This document shows, one piece after another, positions 34,054 through 43,158 of a DNA stretch of 64,000 nt (its first letter is position 1; each line of letters opens with the position of its first letter). Below the pieces are notes generated by a model. That model ran no database searches. It was given only the letters and a program-made list of their open reading frames with translations, and was not told the DNA's origin. The translations under genes and the position numbers were made by a program. The stretch covers positions 1-64,000 of the forward strand of contig JAGAJN010000008.1 in NCBI GenBank assembly GCA_017828975.1, in the 5' to 3' direction. Source of the stretch: Oscillospiraceae bacterium. Its GTDB lineage: Bacteria > Bacillota > Clostridia > Oscillospirales > Ruminococcaceae.

Positions 34054-34974
34054 ATGACAGTATTTGAAAAAGCAAGAAATTATCTCTATCGCAACGCCAC
34101 GCCGCTGCAGCTTGCAAAATGGAAGCTTTTCTTTGAAAACGGATCCGAGGAGGACGTTCTTACAGCGCTCTCAAGCTATCAGAACGAGGACGGCGGCTTC
34201 GGTCACGGGCTTGAAGCGGACTGTTTAAATCCCAATTCATCGCCGATACAGACCTGGGCGGCAACGGAAATTCTGGGAATGATGATGTTCAAGGACGGCA
34301 GTCACCCTATCGTCAAGGGAATACTGAAATATCTTGAAAGCGGCACAGATTTTGACAATGACAAAATGCAGTGGCTGAACACCGTCCCCACGAATAACGA
34401 CTACCCACACGCTATCTGGTGGGAATATGCAGAGGGCGGCGACGAATTCAAGTACAATCCCACAGCGGCTCTGGCGGGATTTATCCTGCTTTTTGCGGAC
34501 AAGGACAGCGCACTTTATCAAAAGGGCTGCGATATAGCAAAATCGGCTGCGGAATGGTTTTTCGCAAATTCTCCCCTCAATGAACAGCATATAGTCGGCT
34601 GCTTTACCGCACTTTTCAATATGTGCTTTATTGCGGGAAAAACCGACCTTTTTGATATGCAGCTTATGGGCGAACGGCTGCTTATTTCTGCAAAAAATTC
34701 CGTTTGCTGCGACCCCGAAGAATGGGGAACTGCGTATTTGACTGTTCCCCAAGATTTCGTGATGTCAAGAGAAAGCCCCTTCTATTCCGTTCTCGGCGAG
34801 GCTGCGGAAAAATACTGCGATTTCCTGCTGGGCTCTCAGGAGGAGGACGGCTCATATCCCGTACCTTGGCAATGGTACACCGATTACAGGGAATTTGAAG
34901 TTTCCAAGGTCCGCTGGAAATGTGAGTTTATTATTAAAAATATGCTTTATCTGAGGAATTTTGGAAAGCTGTAA
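34054..34974 (+). CDS. Toroid-fold (prenyltransferase/squalene-cyclase-like) protein
   Basis: 306 residues. The sequence QNEDGGFGHGLEAD (about 43-56) and a later SQEEDGSYPVPWQWY (about 262-276) are QW-type repeats of alpha/alpha toroid proteins such as terpene cyclases and prenyltransferases. Helices between are spaced like a small alpha-alpha barrel. There is no catalytic DxDD or zinc site evident, so it is probably not a cyclase; carbohydrate- or lipid-related roles are possible. AAGGAG precedes the ATG, 32 nt after the AlkZ-related gene. Confidence 0.7.
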   Translation: MTVFEKARNYLYRNATPLQLAKWKLFFENGSEEDVLTALSSYQNEDGGFGHGLEADCLNPNSSPIQTWAATEILGMMMFKDGSHPIVKGILKYLESGTDFDNDKMQWLNTVPTNNDYPHAIWWEYAEGGDEFKYNPTAALAGFILLFADKDSALYQKGCDIAKSAAEWFFANSPLNEQHIVGCFTALFNMCFIAGKTDLFDMQLMGERLLISAKNSVCCDPEEWGTAYLTVPQDFVMSRESPFYSVLGEAAEKYCDFLLGSQEEDGSYPVPWQWYTDYREFEVSKVRWKCEFIIKNMLYLRNFGKL

Positions 34975-35067
34975 AATATTACCGTAAACTATGTCACCAA
35001 AACCGCAAGCTGTCAACATATAAACGTTTTCGTCACAATTTGTCTTCTTTCCGTTATATAATTCCGA

Positions 35068-35125
35068 TTGAATAAGGCTGTTTGATATGATATACTTTGT
35101 GAGAAAATTGTCCAAAATATCAAAC
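35068..35125 (+). promoter_or_regulatory. Promoter and inverted repeat upstream of the GH3 gene
   Basis: TTGAAT (35068) and TATACT (35091) with a 17-nt spacer. An inverted repeat, GTTTGATAT (35080-35088) and ATATCAAAC (35117-35125), straddles the -10 element and the transcription start, a likely operator for a regulator such as the AraC protein at 37.9 kb or a LacI-type factor elsewhere. Confidence 0.6.
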
Positions 35126-35142
35126 GGAAAGGAAATTTCACA

Positions 35143-37887
35143 ATGGCAAAGAAAATTCTCGACTGGAATAAATACATCGACAAATCTGCGGAAACCGTTT
35201 CCGAAGGTATTGTTATGCTCAAAAATGACAACGCCGCTCTCCCCCTTAACGCAGATGAGGAGGTCGCAGTTTTCGGACGAATTCAGCTTCATTACTACAA
35301 AAGCGGCACGGGTTCGGGCGGACTTGTAAACGTAAGCAAAATAATCGGCGTTACGGACGGTCTTATGGAAAAAGGCGTAAAGGTCAACGAGGAACTGCTT
35401 GATGTCTACAAGAAGTGGGACGAGGAAAACCACTTTGATACGGGCGTTGGCTGGGGAAATGAGCCTTGGTCCCAGACGGAAATGCCCCTAGATGACAGCC
35501 TTGCCGCACGAATTTCCGAAAAATGCTCTGCCGCTATCGCCGTGATAGGCAGAACCGCAGGCGAGGAACAGGACAACAGAAATGTCAAGGGTGCTTTCCT
35601 TCTCAGCGACGGCGAGGAAGCAATGCTGGAAACCGTCAGAAAGCATTTTAAAAAGGTCATTGTGCTGTTGAATGTGGGAAACATCATTGATATGAGCTTT
35701 GTTAAAAAGTATTCCCCCGACGCCGTGCTTTACATCTGGCAGGGCGGTATGGTCGGCGGTCTGGGAACTGCTGACGTGCTTACGGGAAAGGTTTCTCCCT
35801 CAGGCAAGCTGCCCGACACTATTGCGTACTCCGTTTCCGACTACCCCTCGGACAATTATTTCGGCGATAACAGCAAAAATTTCTATTCCGAGGATATTTA
35901 TGTGGGTTACAGATATTTTGAAACCTTTGCCCCGGAAAAGGTAATGTACCCCTTCGGCTTCGGACTTTCCTACACAAGCTTTGAGGTAAAAACCGTTTCC
36001 TCAGACATAAATTCCGAAACGGCAAGGCTTGAAGTTTCCGTAAAAAATGTCGGCAATTTCAGCGGTAAAGAGGTCGTTCAGATATACGCTTCCGCTCCTC
36101 AGGGAACATTGGGTAAGGCTGCAAAGGTGCTCTGTGGTTACGAAAAAACAAAGCTGCTTGCTCCCGGTGAGGAACAGACCGTGACTGTTTCCGTAAACAT
36201 TTCGGGACTTGCCTCCTATGACGATTCGGGCGTGACCGGAAACCGTTTCTGCTATATCCTCGAAAAGGGCGTTTACAAGCTGTTCTGCGGAACCGATGTA
36301 AGAACTGCCGAGGAATGTGCTTCCTTTGAGCTGCCCGAAACTATCGTTGTTAAGAAGGTCAAGCAGGCTTTGGCGCCCGTTCTGCCGTTTAAGAGAATGA
36401 AGCCCGTTTCGGAAAACGGCAGACTGACCATTGATTTTGAGGACGTTCCCCTTTCCGAGGTTGACGAGCCACGCCGCCGTCTTGATAATATTCCCAAGGA
36501 AATACCGTTCACAGGCGACAAGGGCATTAAGCTTGCAGACGTGAGAAACGGCAAAAATACTCTCACAGAATTTGTCGCACAGCTTTCCGACAATGACCTT
36601 GCCTGCATTATCCGAGGCGAGGGAATGGGCAGTCCCAAGGTAACTGCGGGAACAGCTGCGGCGTTCGGCGGAGTTTCCGACGGGCTGGCTGCGTTCGGTA
36701 TCCCCTGCGGCTGCTGCTCAGACGGACCTTCGGGTATGCGTCTTGACTGCGGAACAAAGGCGTTCAGTCTGCCAAACGGCACGCTTATCGCTTCGACCTT
36801 CAACAAGCAGCTTGTTACCGAGCTTTTTGAATATATGGGCAGAGAAATGTCCGCAAATAAGGTGGACTGTCTTTTAGGACCGGGCATAAATATTCACCGT
36901 CACCCCTTGAACGGCAGAAATTTTGAGTATTTCTCCGAAGACCCCTTCCTTACGGGAACAATGGCATCTGCGGAACTGAAAGGTCTGCATAACGAGGGAG
37001 TTACGGGAACTATCAAGCATTTCTGCGGAAATAATCAGGAAACCAACAGGCATTATCTGGATTCCGTTGTGTCCGAAAGAGCGCTTAGAGAGATATATCT
37101 TAAAGGCTTTGAAATTGCCGTTACCGAGGGAAATGCGGATTCAATAATGACAAGCTACAATCTTGTAAACGGACTCTGGACCTGCGGCAGCTACGACCTC
37201 TGCACAGCTATCCTCCGTGACGAATGGGGATATACAGGCTTTGTTATGTCCGACTGGTGGGCAAATATCAACCGCCGCGGCGGTCAGGCTGACAAGACCG
37301 ATTTTGCCGCAATGGCGCAGGCTCAGAACGACGTTTACATGGTCTGCGCAGACGGCAGCAGCAACAATGACAACACTCTTGCCGCTCTTGAAAACGGCAC
37401 TCTCACCCGCTCAGAGCTGCAGAGAAATGCGATGAATATCTGCTCCTTCCTGCTGGGTACTCACGCTATGGACAGGCTTTGCGGCACTGCCGACGAGGTG
37501 GAGATCATCAACCGTCCCGACGAAAACAGTTCAGCAAATTCCGATGACGTGACCTTCTACAAGCTGGACGGCAGCGTCACCATTGACTGCACTGACGTAT
37601 GCACCGACCGAGGGGCGGAATTCTCCTTCGCCCTGGACATCTCCGAACCGGGACGTTACCGCTTCACTCTGACGGGCAGCTCCGAACTCAGCGAGCTGGC
37701 ACAGATACCTGTCAGCGTTTTCAGCATGGGAACACCCTTTGGCACCTTCACATGGAACGGTACAGGCGGACGCCCTGTTTCATTTGATTTTGAAGGCGAC
37801 TGCTTCTCACGTTTCACAGCTATGCGAGTTTATTTCGCTCAGGGCGGACTAAAGCTTCACAGCATTAAGATCGAAAAGGTAAATTAA
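35143..37887 (+). CDS. GH3 beta-glucosidase with inverted domain order
   Basis: This 914-residue cytosolic enzyme (no signal peptide) lies in the glycoside hydrolase 3 family. The (alpha/beta)6 C-type domain comes first (about 1-270, with VAVFGRIQLHYYKSGTGSGG and FGFGLSYTSF), then a fibronectin-III-like domain (~275-400), and only then the catalytic barrel (~470-800) carrying GPGINIHRHPLNGRNFEYFSEDP in parts, KHFCGNNQE, and the nucleophile D704 in VMSDWW. This swapped order is known from Ruminococcus albus and Butyrivibrio glucosidases. It probably cleaves imported cello-oligosaccharides. GGAAAGGAAA precedes the ATG. Confidence 0.93.
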   Translation: MAKKILDWNKYIDKSAETVSEGIVMLKNDNAALPLNADEEVAVFGRIQLHYYKSGTGSGGLVNVSKIIGVTDGLMEKGVKVNEELLDVYKKWDEENHFDTGVGWGNEPWSQTEMPLDDSLAARISEKCSAAIAVIGRTAGEEQDNRNVKGAFLLSDGEEAMLETVRKHFKKVIVLLNVGNIIDMSFVKKYSPDAVLYIWQGGMVGGLGTADVLTGKVSPSGKLPDTIAYSVSDYPSDNYFGDNSKNFYSEDIYVGYRYFETFAPEKVMYPFGFGLSYTSFEVKTVSSDINSETARLEVSVKNVGNFSGKEVVQIYASAPQGTLGKAAKVLCGYEKTKLLAPGEEQTVTVSVNISGLASYDDSGVTGNRFCYILEKGVYKLFCGTDVRTAEECASFELPETIVVKKVKQALAPVLPFKRMKPVSENGRLTIDFEDVPLSEVDEPRRRLDNIPKEIPFTGDKGIKLADVRNGKNTLTEFVAQLSDNDLACIIRGEGMGSPKVTAGTAAAFGGVSDGLAAFGIPCGCCSDGPSGMRLDCGTKAFSLPNGTLIASTFNKQLVTELFEYMGREMSANKVDCLLGPGINIHRHPLNGRNFEYFSEDPFLTGTMASAELKGLHNEGVTGTIKHFCGNNQETNRHYLDSVVSERALREIYLKGFEIAVTEGNADSIMTSYNLVNGLWTCGSYDLCTAILRDEWGYTGFVMSDWWANINRRGGQADKTDFAAMAQAQNDVYMVCADGSSNNDNTLAALENGTLTRSELQRNAMNICSFLLGTHAMDRLCGTADEVEIINRPDENSSANSDDVTFYKLDGSVTIDCTDVCTDRGAEFSFALDISEPGRYRFTLTGSSELSELAQIPVSVFSMGTPFGTFTWNGTGGRPVSFDFEGDCFSRFTAMRVYFAQGGLKLHSIKIEKVN

Positions 37888-37895
37888 TAAAAACT

Positions 37896-37935
37896 CCCGC
37901 AAACCTTGTGTATTCAAGGTCTGCGGGATTTTTTT
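37896..37935. terminator. Bidirectional terminator between GH3 and AraC genes
   Basis: A 13-bp stem with one mismatch (CCCGCAAACCTTG/CAAGGTCTGCGGG) is followed by ATTTTTTT on plus and by AGTTTTT on minus. It serves both converging genes. Confidence 0.85.
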
Positions 37936-37938
37936 ACG

Positions 37939-38700
37939 TTAACGGTCATCCCAATGCTTACGATAATATTTAGCCTTATACTCCGACGGTGTTATCCCCG
38001 CCACCAGCTTGAAATTTTCCGTAAAATGACTTTGCGACGCAAACCCCAGATACTCCGAGATCTCCGAACAGGAAAGCTCCGAATATACCAGCATATTCTG
38101 CGCCGTCTGTATCTTTTTGCTTCTGATATATTGGAGAACGGTCTGCCCCGTTTCCGACTTGAACAGCTTTCCCAGATATGTACGGTCGATGCCGATATGC
38201 TCCGCCACCTCCGTCACACTAAGCGGTCGGTGCAGATTGTCGGAGATGTATTCCATCGCCTTCAGGCAGTGAAGGTTCAGACGCTTTGTTTTGCTCAGCT
38301 TTTTCATTCGTTCCGCATAGTCAAATATCACCTGCTCGTGAAGCTCAAAAAGCTGTTTTGCAGTGGTCGCCTTGTCGATTCGATTAATGTATATGTCGCT
38401 CAGACCGTAGGAATCCCGTTCATCAAGACCGCCCTCAATGCAGAAGCGGCATATCATGGAAACGGTGACTATTATGTGGTATTTCAGGTTGCGTATTTTA
38501 TCGTCGGATAATGTTCCTCGTTCGGGAAGATCGACACTCTTAAATGTGCCGTCCGACTTCAATTTTTTCAGAGCATCAATATCGCCGTTTTTCACATTGT
38601 TGTAAAAAGAAAGCTCCGAATCATAGGTCGGGTGAGATAACCCAAGCTCACGCTGAACAAATTGCTGATATGCAAGCTCTTTTGTTGTGATCCCGCTCAT
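37939..38700 (-). CDS. AraC-family regulator (GH3/GH5 locus)
   Basis: 253 residues. The N-terminal ~145 residues are a helical effector region with no recognised cupin. The C-terminal region is the AraC pair of helix-turn-helices: HRPLSVTEVAEHIGIDRTYLGKLFKSETGQTVLQYI, and SCSEISEYLGFASQSHFTENFKLVAGITPSEYKAKYY, both split here. It is divergent from the GH5 gene with overlapping promoter elements, and convergent with the GH3 gene, so it is the natural candidate regulator of both. Confidence 0.92.
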   Translation of the reverse strand: MSGITTKELAYQQFVQRELGLSHPTYDSELSFYNNVKNGDIDALKKLKSDGTFKSVDLPERGTLSDDKIRNLKYHIIVTVSMICRFCIEGGLDERDSYGLSDIYINRIDKATTAKQLFELHEQVIFDYAERMKKLSKTKRLNLHCLKAMEYISDNLHRPLSVTEVAEHIGIDRTYLGKLFKSETGQTVLQYIRSKKIQTAQNMLVYSELSCSEISEYLGFASQSHFTENFKLVAGITPSEYKAKYYRKHWDDR

Positions 38701-38735
38701 ATTTACACCTCAAATCTTATAAATTTACCGCATTT

Positions 38736-38768
38736 ATTATACCACATATTCAAATGAAATGCTATACT
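38736..38768. promoter_or_regulatory. Facing promoters of the AraC and GH5 genes
   Basis: The minus-strand TATAAT (38736-38741) and the plus-strand extended -10 TGCTATACT (38760-38768) lie 21 bp apart, so the two polymerases would collide or compete. -35 hexamers are poor on both sides, which fits activator-dependent expression. The plus element AAATGCTATACT recurs at 40.86 kb upstream of another AraC-divergent gene. Confidence 0.55.
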
Positions 38769-38815
38769 AATATCAATGAAAAGCACCGAAAATATTTACA
38801 GAAAGGAAAATTGCT

Positions 38816-39847
38816 ATGAAAAAGCTTATTGGATTTCAGAAGGGCGTAAACCTCGGAGGCTGGCTCTCCCAGAACACATTTACACAGGAGCACCTTGATA
38901 CCTTCATCACCGAAAAGGATATTGCCGTAATCAAGGAATGGGGCTGCGACCACCTCAGACTTCCCGTTGACTTTGAGAATATCGAGGAAGAGGACGGTTC
39001 TGTCAAGGAAAGCGGTTTCAACTACATCGAAACCTGTATCAGCTGGTGCAGAAAGTACGGTCTGAATATGGTTCTCGACCTTCACAAGACATGCGGCTAT
39101 ATTTTCGACGATGCAGATTACTCGTCAGGCTTTTTCGACAACAAGGAGCTTCAGGACAGATTTATCCAAACTTGGGACAGGCTTTCTTCAAGATTTGCAA
39201 AGGATTCCGACATCGTGATGTTTGAAATGCTCAACGAGGTCACAGATTTCGCAGTTGCAGACAAGTGGAACGAAATAGCACTTCGCTGCATAAAGACGAT
39301 CCGCAAGAACGCACCCACAGCCAAGATACTTTACGGCGGTGTAGGATACAGCGCAATTACGGCAGTAAAGCTCCTTGCAATGCCCACCGATGAAAATATC
39401 GTTTACAATATCCATTGCTATGAGCCTCTTATCTTCACCCATCAGACTGCTCAGTGGTGCGAGGGAATGCCCATTGATTTCCACATTGCATATCCCGACG
39501 ACATTGAAACCTATCAGAGGGAAATGAAGAAGATAAAGTCCGCATGCTTCGGCGTTTTTGCAGACGAGAGCAAAAAGGTCACCAAGCTGAACTCCGATTT
39601 CTTCGCAGAGCTTTTTGAGGAAGCTGTACGTGTTGCCGAAGAAAGAAATGTTTCCCTCTACTGCGGCGAATACGGCGTTATAGATCAGGCTCCCACTGCT
39701 GACACCTTACGCTGGTTCAAGGACATCAACACCGCATTTGAAAAGTACGGTATCGGCAGAGCGGCATGGTCATACAAGCAGATGGATTTCGGTCTTTCCG
39801 ACGAACATTACAAGGACATTATTACCGACCTCACCAAATATCTTTGA
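38816..39847 (+). CDS. GH5 family glycosidase, cytosolic
   Basis: A 343-residue (beta/alpha)8 glycoside hydrolase of family 5. The start GVNLGGWLSQNTF is typical. The acid/base is E141 in EMLNEV and the nucleophile E285 in YCGEYGV; HLRLPVDF and VYNIHCYEPLIFTH (catalytic-site His and Tyr) are also seen. It has no signal peptide, carbohydrate-binding module or dockerin, so it acts inside the cell on short beta-glucan, mannan or related oligosaccharides. It is controlled with the divergent AraC gene. GAAAGGAAAA precedes the ATG. Confidence 0.92.
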   Translation: MKKLIGFQKGVNLGGWLSQNTFTQEHLDTFITEKDIAVIKEWGCDHLRLPVDFENIEEEDGSVKESGFNYIETCISWCRKYGLNMVLDLHKTCGYIFDDADYSSGFFDNKELQDRFIQTWDRLSSRFAKDSDIVMFEMLNEVTDFAVADKWNEIALRCIKTIRKNAPTAKILYGGVGYSAITAVKLLAMPTDENIVYNIHCYEPLIFTHQTAQWCEGMPIDFHIAYPDDIETYQREMKKIKSACFGVFADESKKVTKLNSDFFAELFEEAVRVAEERNVSLYCGEYGVIDQAPTADTLRWFKDINTAFEKYGIGRAAWSYKQMDFGLSDEHYKDIITDLTKYL

Positions 39848-39916
39848 TATATAATACCCCCAATCACATCAAAGCCTTCCATCGGTAATTTCAGCCAAAG
39901 GGAGGCTTTGATGCTT

Positions 39917-40792
39917 TCAGCTTTTATTCTGCTTCATTTTCCGAAACTGCTTCGGTGTGATGCCGTGACGTGCCTTAAAGCTTTTTATCATATGGCTGCA
40001 ATCGGAAAAACCGGTCTCCTGACTGATATAGGTCAGGTCAAAATCGGTGAATGCAAGGAATTCCTCCACCTTGTAAATGCGCATATCCTCCATATATTCC
40101 TTGCAGGTCTTGCCGTAAACGGAGAGAAATTTTTTCGCAAAATATGAGTAGCTCATTCCGCAGATGTCCGCTATATCCGTCACCTTAATATTGCTTGACA
40201 TATTGGCATCAATATATTCGGTAATGCTGTAAATATCGTATCTGCTGTCTTCGGCATACGCCTCGCTGTCCACCCTGAAGCCTTGTTCCTGCCAACAGCG
40301 AATTATCTCCACCATCAGCTTGTAAAGCTCGGAGCGAATGACCAGATCGTAGCCGTATTTTTGCGTATCCATCTCCGAAATGCACTTCGAGAATATTTCC
40401 GACGCACCCATTTTCCCCGTTTCATCGGCGTTGAAGAACACGTTCATATCCTTCTTTTCGGCACAGCGGAAAATGCTTCTCAGCTTCGGAGAATAGGTCG
40501 AAGTGCCGTTCATTCGGTTTATATCAAATTTCAGCACCATATATCTTACGGGACTGCCGTCAGCGCTGTAAATGGAATGGACCGCCTTCGGGTGAAAAAG
40601 TATCATACAGCCCTTTGACAGCAGATGAACATTATTCCCCTCACGCATTTCGGCAGTTCCCTCTGTCATGAATATCATTTCCATAAAATAGTGCCAATGC
40701 GGTCTGACGGGAAAATATTCACTCTCCGACGAAAAATTGAAACATTCTATCGGATTGTTAAGCAGGTCGCTTTCTTCAAAAAGGCAATTCAT
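39917..40792 (-). CDS. AraC-family regulator with cupin sensor (SDR locus)
   Basis: 291 residues from ATG 40792 (GGGAG 8 nt upstream). N-terminal cupin domain with RPHWHYFMEMIFMTEG (about 30-45) and CMILFHPKAVHSI, as in sugar-sensing AraC/RhaS-type proteins. The C-terminal DNA-binding part has VTDIADICGMSYSYFAKKFLSVYGKTCKEYMEDMR in overlapping parts and TYISQETGFSDCSHMIKSFKARHGITPKQFRKMK. Divergent from the short-chain dehydrogenase, which it probably controls. Confidence 0.92.
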   Translation of the reverse strand: MNCLFEESDLLNNPIECFNFSSESEYFPVRPHWHYFMEMIFMTEGTAEMREGNNVHLLSKGCMILFHPKAVHSIYSADGSPVRYMVLKFDINRMNGTSTYSPKLRSIFRCAEKKDMNVFFNADETGKMGASEIFSKCISEMDTQKYGYDLVIRSELYKLMVEIIRCWQEQGFRVDSEAYAEDSRYDIYSITEYIDANMSSNIKVTDIADICGMSYSYFAKKFLSVYGKTCKEYMEDMRIYKVEEFLAFTDFDLTYISQETGFSDCSHMIKSFKARHGITPKQFRKMKQNKS

Positions 40793-40838
40793 AGGCAATT
40801 CTCCCAATGATAGATTTTTACAATTTTTATATATCAAT

Positions 40839-40871
40839 ATTATAGCATACCCGCTCTGAAAATGCTATACT
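40839..40871. promoter_or_regulatory. Facing promoters and dyad between AraC and SDR genes
   Basis: The minus -10 TATAAT (40839-40844) and the plus extended -10 TGCTATACT (40863-40871) overlap an inverted repeat: TATAGCAT (40841-40848) and ATGCTATA (40862-40869), 13 bp apart. One protein bound to this dyad would cover both promoters. Confidence 0.6.
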
Positions 40872-40941
40872 TTTTATGAAACTTTTTTGTTGAAAAACCA
40901 CCGAACAATACGCCGCTCAGGCTGTGAAAGGAAGAAATACT

Positions 40942-41694
40942 ATGGTAAACGTTAAGGGCAGATGGGCACTCATCACAGGTGCCAGCAGAGGAATAGGCTG
41001 TCTTACCGCAAAATTTATGGCTGAACAGGGCTGCAATCTTGTCCTGCACAGCAGAACTATGGAGCATTCCGAAAAAATCGCAGAGGAAGTAAGAAAGCTT
41101 GGCGTTGAAGCCCACGCAGTATGCGCAGAGCTTTCCGACCTTGACGCTGTACGGAAAATGCTTGAAGCTATCGACGCTCTTGGTGTCCGCATTGACATCG
41201 TAATGAACAATGCAGGACTGCAGATCGCATACAGAACAGATTATTACAGCACTCCCGTTTCCGATTACACCGAAAGCTTCAAGATAAACACCATCGCTCC
41301 CGCAATGATCTGCTATCATTTTATGCCGAAAATGATCGAAGCGGGCTTCGGACGTATCCTCAACACCACAAGCGGCATTGCCCTTGAACCCGAACAGGCA
41401 GGATATTCCGCATCAAAGGCTGCGCTTGACAAGATCACTGTTGACCTTGGCTCTAAGGTCGAAGGCACCGATGTTATGATAAACCTCACCGATCCCGGCT
41501 GGTGCAGGACCGATCTGGGCGGTCCTCACGCTCCCAATGCGCCCGAAAGCGCTATTCCCGGAATTGCAGTCGGTGCATTTGTTGACGATAAAAAGTCGGG
41601 CAGAAACCTCGCTGCTCCCCACTTCACGGGTATGACCATCGAAGAAGCAGTGAAAAAGGCGGAGGCTGAATTTGACAGCCCGTATCATAAGTGA
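40942..41694 (+). CDS. Short-chain dehydrogenase/reductase
   Basis: 250 residues from ATG 40942 (AAAGGAAG upstream). Classical SDR: cofactor motif TGASRGIG (about 13-20), NNAG (about 89-92), a catalytic Ser in LNTTSGIAL, and YSASK with the catalytic Tyr and Lys. Lys/Arg near the cofactor ribose (HSRTMEHSE) suggests NADP preference. It acts on a sugar, polyol or similar carbonyl compound; the specificity is not visible. Divergent from an AraC-cupin regulator and followed by a terminator. Confidence 0.93.
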   Translation: MVNVKGRWALITGASRGIGCLTAKFMAEQGCNLVLHSRTMEHSEKIAEEVRKLGVEAHAVCAELSDLDAVRKMLEAIDALGVRIDIVMNNAGLQIAYRTDYYSTPVSDYTESFKINTIAPAMICYHFMPKMIEAGFGRILNTTSGIALEPEQAGYSASKAALDKITVDLGSKVEGTDVMINLTDPGWCRTDLGGPHAPNAPESAIPGIAVGAFVDDKKSGRNLAAPHFTGMTIEEAVKKAEAEFDSPYHK

Positions 41695-41726
41695 GTCGAA
41701 GCTTGGCTGTCCAAACAGCTTATTTA

Positions 41727-41766
41727 AAAGGGTGTTCCCCACTTTTTGCGGGGAGCACCTTTTTTT
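41727..41766 (+). terminator. Terminator of the SDR gene
   Basis: A stem built from AAAGGGTGTTCCCC and GGGGAGCACCTTT (a bulge and a G-U) with a 9-nt loop, followed by TTTTTTT, 33 nt after the stop codon. Confidence 0.85.
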
Positions 41767-41792
41767 CAAATATGCGCCTTTGCAGCTATCTT

Positions 41793-41895
41793 ATGCTAAA
41801 CACCATTTAAATCACGGAGAAGAAATCGGCGTAAAAAGCTTGCGTTTATGGGTTTTTACGCCGAGAGATTCCCGTGATTAATGGGTGTTTAGTAT
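41793..41895. repeat. Long-hairpin element 1 (type I arms)
   Basis: A 103-bp near-palindrome. The left arm starts ATGCTAAACACC and the right arm ends GGGTGTTTAGTAT; near the loop the arms read CGGCGTAAAAA/TTTTTACGCCG. The loop is GCTTGCGTTTATGGG (41838-41852). The loop and the outermost bases are shared with elements 2 and 3. It lies between the SDR terminator and the MFS gene; its last base is the first base of the MFS stop codon complement. No coding potential. A non-autonomous mobile or repeat element is likely. Confidence 0.75.
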
Positions 41896-43145
41896 TATAA
41901 AGATGACCCCTGCCCCTCCAGCTTAACAAATATCTTCCTTGAATACAGTGCAATAATCAACGAGAACACCGCCGAACCAAGCATTACTATATATGGCTTT
42001 TCCTCGAAAACATAGAACAAAACGCCGTATGCCGCCTGACCTAAAGGGTGTGAACAGCCCGAAACTGCCATTATGGCAGACATGATCTTACCGAGAAGCT
42101 GCGGCGGTGTCTGCTGCTGAACAACAGTAAGCATTGCAACGCTGAACATCGTCGATGCACACATTGCCGCAAAGCACATCACATTGATAATGGCAAAAGC
42201 GACGATATGCGGTATGCTGTTAAAAAGCGAAATTCCCATGAAAAAAGCCGCAAATGAGCATATTACCAAAGTGATGTGACTGTCCCGAAGCTTCATTTTC
42301 TTCGCAAAGACTCCGGCAAGTATTCCGCCCGCAAGTCCGCCCAAGCCCATTGCACCCTGTACGATACCAAGTGCCGCATCGGACATTCCGAGAAATTTTA
42401 CGGCTATTACGGGAATACCCACCACCATTGCCGCAGACAGCACCAGATTGAACAAAGCCAGCAGCAGTACGACCGAGATAAACACCGGCTTTTCGTTTCT
42501 GACAAATGAATAGCTTTCCCGAAGATCATTTGATACTGCCCCGAAAACGCTGATATTTTCTGTGGCCTTAACGTACGGTATGCGGATAAATATCTCCATG
42601 ACCGCTGAGATAGTGAAGCATATCACGCTGACCGTAAGCACCGGCGCAATTCCGAATGAACCGTACAAAACTCCGCCGATAACAGGCCCCAGCAGACCCG
42701 AAAGAGTGCTCACCATGTTTATTGCCGCATTTCCCTGCATCAGATATTTTCCGTTGACCAGCAGCGGGATACTCGCCTGCACAGACGGCTGATATGCTCC
42801 CGATATACCGTAAAGTATCATCAATGTAGCTGTAATTAACGGTACCAAAGGAAGTTTCTCGAGGGACAGCCCGAAAAATATGATAAGTGCAGCGGTACAG
42901 AAGTCAAGCGTTACCATAATGTTCCGCTTGTTCACCCTATCCGCAATAATGCCGCCAAACAGCGAAAATATCACCATGGGGATAAACGAGCAGGCACTTA
43001 CCGTACCGAACAGCACCGAGGAATCCATTTCCCTCAAAAGGTAAAGCGGTAGTGCAAAGCGCAGGACTGCATTGCCGAAAAGCGATATGATCTGACCGAT
43101 TATGACCATCGTAAAATCCCTTGTAAAAAGTCTTTCATCTTTCAT
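41895..43145 (-). CDS. MFS exporter under TetR control
   Basis: 416 residues with about 12 transmembrane helices. It has the MFS_3/EntS-type profile: a start TRDFTMVIIGQIISLFGNAVLRFALPLYLL in parts, motif A-like GGIIADRVNKRNIM, and repeated GxxG in helix VIII (VQGAMGLGGLAGGILAGVFA). Such proteins export drugs or siderophores and are often paired with TetR repressors. The promoter contains a perfect TetR-type operator (43166-43182), and GGAGG precedes the ATG. The stop codon abuts hairpin element 1. Confidence 0.9.
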   Translation of the reverse strand: MKDERLFTRDFTMVIIGQIISLFGNAVLRFALPLYLLREMDSSVLFGTVSACSFIPMVIFSLFGGIIADRVNKRNIMVTLDFCTAALIIFFGLSLEKLPLVPLITATLMILYGISGAYQPSVQASIPLLVNGKYLMQGNAAINMVSTLSGLLGPVIGGVLYGSFGIAPVLTVSVICFTISAVMEIFIRIPYVKATENISVFGAVSNDLRESYSFVRNEKPVFISVVLLLALFNLVLSAAMVVGIPVIAVKFLGMSDAALGIVQGAMGLGGLAGGILAGVFAKKMKLRDSHITLVICSFAAFFMGISLFNSIPHIVAFAIINVMCFAAMCASTMFSVAMLTVVQQQTPPQLLGKIMSAIMAVSGCSHPLGQAAYGVLFYVFEEKPYIVMLGSAVFSLIIALYSRKIFVKLEGQGSSL

Positions 43146-43158
43146 AAATTTTCCTCCT

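Noticed and set aside
35143..39847. Cellulosomal enzymes (dockerin or cohesin modules)
   Set aside because: Neither the GH3 nor the GH5 protein has a signal peptide or a duplicated calcium-binding dockerin segment.
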